This document shows positions 6,531 to 12,699 of a stretch of 13,254 nt of DNA, one piece after another. The stretch comes from Fodinibacter sp038210185 (GTDB lineage: Bacteria > Actinomycetota > Actinomycetes > Actinomycetales > Dermatophilaceae), in assembly GCA_038210185.1 (NCBI GenBank), contig JBBQWX010000125.1, forward strand, positions 1-13,254. The letters are read 5' to 3'. The first letter of the stretch is position 1, and the number at the start of each line of letters is the position of its first letter. Both the position numbers and the translations under genes were made by a program. The notes beneath the pieces were generated by a model, which had not been told where the DNA came from, did no database searches, and saw only the letters and a program-made list of their open reading frames with translations.

Positions 6531-7517
6531 ATGTCCGCCCTGGTGTTGATCCGCGGAATGGGGTCGATCGGCCGCCGTCACGCGAGGGTCTTCTCCGCAC
6601 TCGGAGCCCGCGTGGTGGGATGGCCCGTACGCCCCCGGGGCGGCGCCTGCGACGGTCTGACGCTGCTCGGCGACCGCGATGCCGTCGCGGTCGCCGCGGA
6701 TGCCGACCTCGTCGTGGTCTGCACCGACACCGCCCGCCACGTCGACGACACCCTGGCCGCCCTGGCCGCTGGGGCTCGTCGGATCCTCGTCGAGAAGCCG
6801 GTCGCCTCCAGCGTGGCTGACGTCGAGCGCCTCCTGGCCCACCCGTCGGCCCGGGACCGGGTGGCGGTGGCGGCCCCGATGCGGGCCCACCTCGGCTTCC
6901 GCGACTTCCGCGCCTCCGTCAACGCACTCGACCGGCCCCACTCGGCCACCGTCTTCTCCCAGTCCTGGCTGCCGTCATGGCGCCCTGACCGCGACTACCG
7001 CGAGTCCTACTCCGCCCGGCCCGACGAGGGCGGCGCCCTCCGGGACCTCATCCACGAGATCGACTACGCGCTGGTGGTCTTCGGCCGACCCCGACGGGTG
7101 AACGCGGTCCTCGAGGCCGGCGGCCCCCTGGACATGGCGGCCGAGCAGGGTGCGACCCTGCTGTGGTCCACGCAGTCCGCATCCGTGACGGTCCGCGTCG
7201 ACTACATCACCAGGCCGGCACGACGTGGGGCGGTGGTCACCTCACCGAGTGGGTCCGTGTCGTGGGACCCCATGACCGCGAGCGTGACGACGGTGGATCC
7301 AGAGGGACGCAGCACCACGTCGTCGACGGCCACCGACCTGGACCGTGACACGGTGATGCGCCGGCAGGCCCTGGCGGCGCTGACCACCGCACCCGATGCG
7401 CCGCTGGCCGTCCGCCTCGACGCCGGTGGCCCCGCGTCGCTGGCCGAGGGTGTCCAGGCCGTCCAGATCTGCGACGATGCCCGCTGCACCCCGTCAGAAA
7501 GCACTCTTTCGCCATGA
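6531..7517 (+). CDS. Gfo/Idh/MocA-family oxidoreductase, PtmF-like
   Basis: This 328-aa NAD(P)-dependent sugar dehydrogenase-like protein has a Rossmann motif GMGSIG (9-14), VVVCTDTARH (61-70), the family EKP signature (88-90), and a catalytic-type GGALRDLIHEIDY (167-179) with Asp172, His175 and Asp178. Members oxidise or reduce hydroxyls on sugars or sugar nucleotides. A Gfo/Idh-like gene next to the cytidylyltransferase and SDR genes matches what I recall of the ptmE-ptmF-ptmB-ptmA order of Campylobacter legionaminate loci. The precise reaction is not established here. The C-terminal tail after about 315 looks degenerate and ends in the next gene's start. ATG 6531 has GAGAGGA six bases upstream (6518-6524). 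It is the first gene of the plus-strand operon and overlaps the next by ATGA. The symbol is left empty because the function is uncertain. Confidence 0.85.
   Translation: MSALVLIRGMGSIGRRHARVFSALGARVVGWPVRPRGGACDGLTLLGDRDAVAVAADADLVVVCTDTARHVDDTLAALAAGARRILVEKPVASSVADVERLLAHPSARDRVAVAAPMRAHLGFRDFRASVNALDRPHSATVFSQSWLPSWRPDRDYRESYSARPDEGGALRDLIHEIDYALVVFGRPRRVNAVLEAGGPLDMAAEQGATLLWSTQSASVTVRVDYITRPARRGAVVTSPSGSVSWDPMTASVTTVDPEGRSTTSSTATDLDRDTVMRRQALAALTTAPDAPLAVRLDAGGPASLAEGVQAVQICDDARCTPSESTLSP
7497..7510 (+). other. Small hairpin at the ptmF/neuA junction
   Basis: GAAAG-CACT-CTTTC forms a 5-bp stem with a 4-base loop and ends three bases before the ATG at 7514. The region has no proper Shine-Dalgarno sequence. 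The AAAG in the left arm is the closest match to one and would be hidden in the stem. It may influence coupled translation. The stem is short and A-T rich, so it could also be incidental. Confidence 0.3.
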
Positions 7518-8269
7518 CCTCCCCCTCGTCGACCCCGGCGCGTCGCGTGCTCGCCGTCATCCCCGCTCGTGGGGGCTCGCGAGGGCTCCCCGGCAAGAAC
7601 ACCCGGACCTTGTGCGGGCTCCCACTGGTCGCACACGCACTCAAGGCGGCTGCCCTGACCCCGGCCGTCACGCGCACCGTGGTGTCGACCGACTCCGAGG
7701 AGGTCGCCCAGGTCGCACGTGAGCACGGGGGCGACGTGCCCTTCATGCGTCCGTCCGAGCTCGCAGCCGACGACACCCCGATGGCACCGGTGATCGCCCA
7801 CGCCCTCACGACGGTCGAGGGCCTGGAGGCGAGCACCTACGACGCGGTGCTGCTGCTCGACCCCACCAGCCCGGCACGCGAAGCGCACCAGCTGCAGACC
7901 GCACTGGACCGGCTGTGGCGAAACCCTGAGCTCGACGGCGTCGTCAGCATCTCGGAGCCGACGTTCCAGCCGGAGTGGGTCGGTGTGCGGCACCAGGGTG
8001 CGACGCTGAGCCGATACTTCGGAACGGGCACCGGCGTCACACGTCGTCAGGACGCCGACCGCTACCTGCGCATCAACGGCAACTTCTACGTGTGGCGGGC
8101 CGCCTGCGCCCGGGCGCTGCAGCGGTCGTGGTTCGACGAGGGTCGTTACGCGGGGGTCGAGATCCCGGAGGCCCAGGCGTTCTCGATCGACGACGAGTAC
8201 GAGTTCCGCCTCATCGAGGCGCTGGTGGCCGCCGGGCTGGTGAGCCTTCCTTGGGTCGACGGTTCCTGA
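7514..8269 (+). CDS. legF: CMP-nonulosonate (CMP-legionaminate) cytidylyltransferase, LegF/PtmB/NeuA-like
   Basis: This 251-aa cytidylyltransferase should activate the free nonulosonic acid with CTP to the CMP-sugar used by glycosyltransferases. Visible motifs are IPARGGSRGLPGKN (16-29), the CTP-binding loop with Lys28; STDSEE (58-63); RPSEL (79-83); LLLDPTSPAR (113-122), where the usual LLQPTSPLR has Gln replaced by Asp; RINGNFY (186-192); and IDDEYEF (225-231), a metal/substrate loop. The length suits single-domain LegF/PtmB enzymes, with no extra phosphatase or esterase domain. It starts at ATG 7514 inside the ptmF stop (ATGA) without a clear ribosome site, which suggests translational coupling. 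Neu5Ac-type NeuA is the alternative; the upstream pathway favours legionaminate. Confidence 0.9.
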   Translation: MTSPSSTPARRVLAVIPARGGSRGLPGKNTRTLCGLPLVAHALKAAALTPAVTRTVVSTDSEEVAQVAREHGGDVPFMRPSELAADDTPMAPVIAHALTTVEGLEASTYDAVLLLDPTSPAREAHQLQTALDRLWRNPELDGVVSISEPTFQPEWVGVRHQGATLSRYFGTGTGVTRRQDADRYLRINGNFYVWRAACARALQRSWFDEGRYAGVEIPEAQAFSIDDEYEFRLIEALVAAGLVSLPWVDGS

Positions 8270-9036
8270 TGGGCGGCTCACTGGTCGGACGCACGGCCCT
8301 GGTCACCGGCGGAGCCGGGCCGCTGGGTGCGGTGCTGACCCAGGCGCTCGCCACGGCGGGAGCCCGGGTCATCGTGGTCGACCGCGTGGGCGCTGAACAG
8401 CAGGCTGCGCGACTCGGTGCCGGCCACGTGGGGGTCACTGCCGACCTGATGGACCCCAGCGGGCTCCTTGCGGTCGAGACGGAGGTGCGCCGCCAAGGGG
8501 AGTGCCACGTGCTGGTGCACAACGCCGCGTTCACCGGCACCTCCGGGGTCCCCGGCTATGCCGTCCCGTTCGACCAGCAGACGGATGACGCCTTCGCCGC
8601 CGCGACCTGGCTGAACCTGACGGTGCCCTTCTCCCTCACGCGCCGACTGGCGCCGCTCCTGCGTGCCAGCGGCCACGGCAGCGTGATCATGGTCTCGTCG
8701 ATCTACGGGCTCGTCGGGCCCAACCTGAACCTGTACCAGGGCACGACCATGGGGAACCCAGCCGCGTACGGCGCCACGAAGGGAGGCCTGGTCCAGCTGA
8801 CCCGGTACCTCGCCACCGTCCTGGCCCCGCACGTGCGCGTCAACGGATTCGCCCCCGGTGGCATCGAGCGGGGGCAGGACTCGGCCTTCGTGGACCGCTA
8901 CAGCGCGTTGACCCCGTTGGGCCGGATGGCGACCGAACAGGACTTCGCGGGCGTCGTGACCTGGCTCGCCGGCGACGAGTCCGCCTACGTGACCGGCCAG
9001 ACCGTTGCCGTCGACGGCGGGTGGACGGCGTGGTGA
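8269..9036 (+). CDS. SDR-family oxidoreductase, PtmA-like
   Basis: This 255-aa classical short-chain dehydrogenase has TGGAGPLG (13-20) for NAD(P) binding, HNAA (84-87), the catalytic serines in MVSSIYG (141-147), Y167-x3-K171 in AAYGATK, and VTGQTVAVDGG near the C-terminus. The size and motifs are complete, so it should be active. An SDR after the CMP-sugar synthetase matches ptmA of legionaminate loci, whose exact role I cannot state. It could oxidise or reduce an early hexose precursor or a late nonulosonate. The start overlaps the previous stop as TGATG, and no ribosome site is visible, so it probably depends on reinitiation by ribosomes that finish legF. The 3' end overlaps the acyltransferase gene. 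The family is certain and the substrate unknown. Confidence 0.88.
   Translation: MGGSLVGRTALVTGGAGPLGAVLTQALATAGARVIVVDRVGAEQQAARLGAGHVGVTADLMDPSGLLAVETEVRRQGECHVLVHNAAFTGTSGVPGYAVPFDQQTDDAFAAATWLNLTVPFSLTRRLAPLLRASGHGSVIMVSSIYGLVGPNLNLYQGTTMGNPAAYGATKGGLVQLTRYLATVLAPHVRVNGFAPGGIERGQDSAFVDRYSALTPLGRMATEQDFAGVVTWLAGDESAYVTGQTVAVDGGWTAW
9019..9025 (+). promoter_or_regulatory. Shine-Dalgarno GGGTGGA supporting GTG 9033
   Basis: GGGTGGA lies seven bases before GTG 9033, within the last codons of the SDR gene. In-frame GTG codons at 9021 and 9030 are alternatives. The site, together with the four-base GTGA overlap seen elsewhere in the locus, favours 9033. Confidence 0.5.
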
Positions 9037-10313
9037 GCGGCGGCGACCCCGCCCACCACCCGCTGCCGGCCACCGCCAGCAAGCACCCGATCGTCTACTT
9101 CGACGCCGTCCGGGCCCTGTCCGCCCAGATGGTGCTGGTCGGGCACGCCTTCAACATCTTCGTCCCGGGTATCTTCATGGTCGCGGCTCGAGGACGCTTC
9201 CGGCCGAGCACCGAGTTCTTCTACATGCAGAACCTGGGCGTGCTGCTCTTCTTCGTGCTCTCCGGCTTCCTCGTGAGCCGCTCGGCCCTGACGAAGATGT
9301 CGACGCCCGGGTGGGGGTACAACTCGTACCTGCTGGAGCGTGTCGCGCGCATCTTCGTCCCCTTCGTTCCCGCCGTCCTGCTGGTGTCGGTGCTCGACCG
9401 GCTCGTCCTCGGTGGTCAGGACACCCCGTTCATCCGGGTGGACCTCGACAAGTGGACCCTCGCCACCAACCTGACGATGCTGTACAACAACCCGGTCATG
9501 GAAACGCTGGCGGCCCGCACCGGTCTGCCCCTGGACACCCGCCCGATCGGCACCGCCGCGCCCTTCTGGTCGGTCGTCATCGAGTTCTGGATCTACGTCG
9601 CCTTCGGGCTGATCCTGCTGCGGCTCCTGCGCGACCGGCGCCTCGGCATCCTGGGGGTCCTGGCCCTGGGGATGTCCCTCGCCGTGGTCGTCGACACGGT
9701 GCGCCACCACGAGGGACTGGTCCTGGCCTGGGTCATGGGGATGCTGTACGCGATCGGGGCCTCCCGGCCATGGTTCATGACCGCCCTGCCGCACCGGGTG
9801 CTCGGCGTCGCCGGGCTCGTCGTCACGCCGTGGCTGCTGTGGCGGGGCAACTGGGACGCGTACGAGGAACAGGTGGCCTTCTTCCTCGCCCTGGCCGTGC
9901 TGTCGACCTACGTCGGCTTCGTCCGACGGGGCGGCGGCCCCGCACGCTCGAACCCACGGCCGCTCGGGAACCTCGCCCGCAGAGGGGTGACCTACCTGTC
10001 CGACTCGTCGTACAGCCTGTACCTGGTCCACTTCAGCCTGCTGATCTACCTGCAGACGGTGCCGTGGCTCGCAGACCACCCGCTCGTCGCCGTCCCCGGA
10101 GCCATCATCTTCGCCAATGTCGTGGCGCTGGCCTACTGGTACCTCATCGAGCGCCACTACCCCGAGGTGCGCCGCGCGGTGCGTCGATGGGGACTGTGGC
10201 CGACCGACGACCGGGCCGGGCGTGCGGCGATGCCGCCGCAGGAGGTGCAGCCGGGCGGCACCGCCGCGCCCCGGCTCGGGACCCGCAGGCGTGAAGACCG
10301 GACGAAGGACTAG
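9033..10313 (+). CDS. Acyltransferase 3 (OafA/NodX-type) integral membrane protein
   Basis: This protein of about 426 aa in the acyltransferase-3 family transfers acetyl or other acyl groups from the cytoplasm to extracytoplasmic sugars. The N-terminal signature YFDAVRALSAQMVLVGHAF (22-40) holds the conserved Arg27 and catalytic His38. FFVLSGFLVSRS (73-84) and SYSLYLVHF (326-334) are also typical. About ten hydrophobic segments are visible, including 70-82, 111-121, 178-198, 205-220, 228-242, 258-270, 281-297, 330-343 and 352-370. The C-terminal tail after about 375 is basic and probably cytoplasmic. GTG 9033 gives a GTGA overlap with the SDR stop and GGTGGA (9020-9025) seven bases upstream. 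A GTG at 9021 would add four residues. As last gene of the operon it may O-acylate the nonulosonate or a glycan carrying it. This is inference. Confidence 0.88.
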   Translation: MSGGDPAHHPLPATASKHPIVYFDAVRALSAQMVLVGHAFNIFVPGIFMVAARGRFRPSTEFFYMQNLGVLLFFVLSGFLVSRSALTKMSTPGWGYNSYLLERVARIFVPFVPAVLLVSVLDRLVLGGQDTPFIRVDLDKWTLATNLTMLYNNPVMETLAARTGLPLDTRPIGTAAPFWSVVIEFWIYVAFGLILLRLLRDRRLGILGVLALGMSLAVVVDTVRHHEGLVLAWVMGMLYAIGASRPWFMTALPHRVLGVAGLVVTPWLLWRGNWDAYEEQVAFFLALAVLSTYVGFVRRGGGPARSNPRPLGNLARRGVTYLSDSSYSLYLVHFSLLIYLQTVPWLADHPLVAVPGAIIFANVVALAYWYLIERHYPEVRRAVRRWGLWPTDDRAGRAAMPPQEVQPGGTAAPRLGTRRREDRTKD

Positions 10314-10364
10314 GCCGGGTTGCGGGTTCTCGCGATCCTGCTGCGCCGGCGGCCCGCCACCATC

Positions 10365-10370
10365 TACACT
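10365..10370 (+). promoter_or_regulatory. Candidate -10 element for the secreted repeat protein
   Basis: TACACT fits TAnnnT and lies 45 bp upstream of ATG 10416 in the 102-bp gap after the acyltransferase gene. Transcription from about 10377 would give a leader of about 40 nt carrying GGGGGGA (10401-10407), the ribosome site. No good -35 hexamer is visible at the expected distance. I also see no clear terminator between 10313 and this element, so read-through from the operon is possible. Confidence 0.4.
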
Positions 10371-10415
10371 GCCCTCGGCAGGCACCACTCACTCCGAGCT
10401 GGGGGGACACCAGCC

Positions 10416-12614
10416 ATGACACTTCTCCCATCGAGCGGTCGCAGTCGCGCGGCCCTCGTCGCCACCGTGACCGGGGCTCTGGTCGTCGGCGCAACGGGCA
10501 GCACACCGGCCCTGGGGGTCTCGCCCCACGACTCTCGCGCCGAGATCATCAGCAGCTTCGCCAAGCAGACCCGCGAGCGCTCGACGACGGCGAGCCCGCT
10601 CGCCGCGCAGAAGGACGCGCCGGCGGTCACGGGGAAGGCCAAGGCCCCCCAGACGCAGAGCCTGGCGGGCGGCAAGGTGTCGGACGCCCCACAGCCGGCT
10701 GCCGCTTCCGCCGAGTGCGACGGCCTCGGTGTGCTCCTCACCCAGACGCAGGACCACAACCACATCTCCTGGGAGGCCCAGCCGGGCGCGACGTCGTTCG
10801 ACGTCAGGCGAGAGCGCGCCGGGGGGGCCTCCACGACGATCGCCCCCGACCTGCCCGGCACCAGCACGTCGTTCGAGGACACCGGTCAGAACACGCTCGG
10901 TCTGGTTGCGTACACCGTGGTCGTCAGCTCCGGCTCTTCGTCGTTCTCCTGTCGCTACCCCGAAGTGGACGAGACCGCGGGCGCGGACTGGATGACCATG
11001 AGCACCTACGACGGGGCCGGGTATCCGGACCTCTTCTTCGCCGGGGACACCGAGGTGTGGGAGCAGGACACCTACGGTCCGGGATTCCCGTCGTACACCG
11101 CAGAGGCAAGCCGCCCGGCATTCTCACCGAACGGCCGTCTCGTGGCCGCGGTCGAGCAGGTCGCAGGTGTGTTCTCGATCACCGTGCGCAAGGCCTCCAC
11201 CGGGGCGCTGCTGTGGTCCGTCGCCTCACCCGGCGGCACCATGCTGGACGAGCCGGCCTTCTCCCCCGACGGCCAGCGCATCGTCGCCGAGGCGCTGACC
11301 CTTCCCGCTCTCGACGTGTCACGGGGTCTCTACACGTTCCCTGTCAACACGACGACCCACCCGCTCATCATGGTTCCGCCGTCGGCCGGCCTCGTGACCG
11401 CAGACTGGATCGACACCCCGGGCTCGGTGACGAGCACGACCATCGTGGCTGCCAACCTGGCTCCGGGCGGCCTGCTCACCCTGGTCAATGCATCGACCGG
11501 CGCCAGGAGCCCCGTGGCCGGCACCGCCGGCGCCCTCGACCCCATGGGCCAGCCCGACGGCTCGGTCCTCTTCGCCACCCTCAACGGGGCGTCGTCGACA
11601 CTGGCCCGGCGCGCCGCGAACGGCAAGCTGAGCACCCTGGCCACCCTGTCCGACGCCCTGATCCGCTGGCCCGTCGCCGCCTCGGACGGGAACATCTACT
11701 TCTACGACCAGTACCCCGACCCGTACGGCGGGCCGGATGCCTACTACTGGTCGATCGACCGGTACGACGGCAGCTCCACCACCGTCACCGACATCGGCGG
11801 TCCGCGTGACTTCCGGGACGTCGGCTTCTACGGCTTCGACATGCGCTCGCCGCTGTCGCCGGGCACGTCCAACTTCGGTGGGAACGCGAACGGCGACATC
11901 CTGGCTCGGTCGAGCACCGGCGTGCTGTACGCCTACCCGCTGTCCGGCGGGGTGTCCAGGTTCTTCGACGCCCGCCGGCAGATCGGCGGCGGCTGGAACG
12001 TCATGAAGCAGTTCGTGGCCGCCGGTGACCTCAACACCGACCGTCGCGGAGACGTCATGGCGATCGACACCACCGGAAGCCTGTGGTTCTACCCGGGCAG
12101 GGGCAACTTCACCCTCGGGACCCGCACCAGGATCGGCGGCGGATGGGGTGCCTACGCGATCGTGTCCGGCGGAGACTTCAACGGCGACACGCGTGCCGAC
12201 CTCATCGCTCGTGACTCCGGCGGCACCCTGTGGCTCTACCTCGGCAACGGTCGAGGAGGCCTGGGCACCCGCCAGAGCATCGGCGGCGGCTGGAACGTCA
12301 TGAACGCGTTCGCCGGAGTCGGGGACTGGAACTACGACAACACGGCGGACCTGCTGGCTCGCGACCGCGCCACCGGAGTGCTGTGGCTCTACCCGGGCAA
12401 CGGCGCCGGCACGTTCTCGACCCGCCGGTCACTGGGCGGGGGGTGGCAGGCCCGCACCGCCTTCGCCACGACGGAGAACTGGGGCGGCTACACCGAGATG
12501 TTCGCCCGCACCACGACCGGCGTGCTGCTCGACTACCCCAGCGTCGGCAACGGCGTCATCTACACGTCCATGGACGCGGGCAGCGGCTGGAACCCGTACA
12601 CGATCACCGGCTGA
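10416..12614 (+). CDS. Secreted protein with FnIII-like, propeller-like and FG-GAP/VCBS-like repeats
   Basis: This 732-aa secreted protein has no recognised catalytic motif. A signal peptide (Arg9, Arg11, hydrophobic 12-28, cleavage about 28-35) is followed by a Ser/Thr/Ala/Gln-rich linker (about 40-98). A small beta domain (101-182, FnIII-like) is bracketed by Cys101 and Cys179, the protein's only cysteines, which probably form a disulfide. The middle (about 190-480) has PD40/TolB-type motifs RPAFSPNGR (233-241) and EPAFSPDGQ (279-287). The C-terminus (about 488-732) has five repeats of 45-50 residues built on D-x-N-x-D-x3-D, LW.YPG and GGGW. The acidic motif is intact at 538-546, 587-595 and 637-645 and degenerate in the first and last copies. 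Such repeats often bind calcium and mediate adhesion or carbohydrate contact. GGGGGGA eight bases upstream decides ATG 10416. An upstream in-frame TTG at 10320 was rejected. Its link to the sugar locus rests only on position. Confidence 0.85.
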   Translation: MTLLPSSGRSRAALVATVTGALVVGATGSTPALGVSPHDSRAEIISSFAKQTRERSTTASPLAAQKDAPAVTGKAKAPQTQSLAGGKVSDAPQPAAASAECDGLGVLLTQTQDHNHISWEAQPGATSFDVRRERAGGASTTIAPDLPGTSTSFEDTGQNTLGLVAYTVVVSSGSSSFSCRYPEVDETAGADWMTMSTYDGAGYPDLFFAGDTEVWEQDTYGPGFPSYTAEASRPAFSPNGRLVAAVEQVAGVFSITVRKASTGALLWSVASPGGTMLDEPAFSPDGQRIVAEALTLPALDVSRGLYTFPVNTTTHPLIMVPPSAGLVTADWIDTPGSVTSTTIVAANLAPGGLLTLVNASTGARSPVAGTAGALDPMGQPDGSVLFATLNGASSTLARRAANGKLSTLATLSDALIRWPVAASDGNIYFYDQYPDPYGGPDAYYWSIDRYDGSSTTVTDIGGPRDFRDVGFYGFDMRSPLSPGTSNFGGNANGDILARSSTGVLYAYPLSGGVSRFFDARRQIGGGWNVMKQFVAAGDLNTDRRGDVMAIDTTGSLWFYPGRGNFTLGTRTRIGGGWGAYAIVSGGDFNGDTRADLIARDSGGTLWLYLGNGRGGLGTRQSIGGGWNVMNAFAGVGDWNYDNTADLLARDRATGVLWLYPGNGAGTFSTRRSLGGGWQARTAFATTENWGGYTEMFARTTTGVLLDYPSVGNGVIYTSMDAGSGWNPYTITG
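11982..12304 (+). repeat. Internal direct DNA repeat in the FG-GAP region
   Basis: An identical 26-bp segment occurs at 11982-12007 and again at 12279-12304, 297 bp (99 codons) apart. It encodes IGGGWNVM in both copies, so it is in phase with every second protein repeat. The intervening repeat diverges in this stretch. Perfect identity including third positions suggests recent duplication or gene conversion within the tandem array. Confidence 0.75.
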
Positions 12615-12624
12615 GCTGTCCCCA

Positions 12625-12667
12625 CGAAGAGGCCCTCCACCCCGACCGGGGGTGGTGGGCCTCTTCG
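12625..12667. terminator. Strong hairpin terminator between convergent genes
   Basis: Left arm 12625-12643 and right arm 12649-12667 form a 19-bp stem with one T-T mismatch and a loop of about five bases. It starts 11 bp after the repeat-protein stop codon and ends 32 bp before the end of the convergent luciferase-like gene. It lacks a T-tract on the plus strand; on the minus strand only GT-type bases follow. Such long GC-rich hairpins without a U-run are common actinobacterial terminator candidates, and the symmetry would let it serve both genes. Confidence 0.8.
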
Positions 12668-12699
12668 CACCACTGCCGTTACGCGACACCCTTCTTCGC

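Noticed and set aside
243..8269. Pseudaminic acid pathway instead of legionaminic acid
   Set aside because: There is a NeuC-type hydrolysing 2-epimerase and a LegB/LegC pair, but no PseG-type hydrolase. The synthase neighbours fit the legionaminate scheme.
243..8269. Plain Neu5Ac (sialic acid) cluster
   Set aside because: NeuA, NeuB, NeuC and NeuD alone would fit, but LegB and LegC would then have no role. The ptm-like genes also point away from Neu5Ac.
7202..8281. A 359-codon open frame on the minus strand opposite ptmF-like and legF genes
   Set aside because: Composition and lack of motifs mark it as a shadow. Both plus-strand genes have intact catalytic motifs.
8985..10388. A 467-codon open frame on the minus strand opposite the acyltransferase gene
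   Set aside because: Its translation is low-complexity and rich in Gly, Arg, Glu, Gln, His and Asp with no family motif. The opposite strand encodes a protein with clear conserved motifs and membrane segments. High GC keeps antisense frames open.
10320..10415. Upstream TTG start (10320) for the secreted repeat protein
   Set aside because: It would place the signal peptide 32 residues inside the protein and overlap the candidate -10 element. ATG 10416 has a strong ribosome site and gives a proper N-terminal signal peptide.
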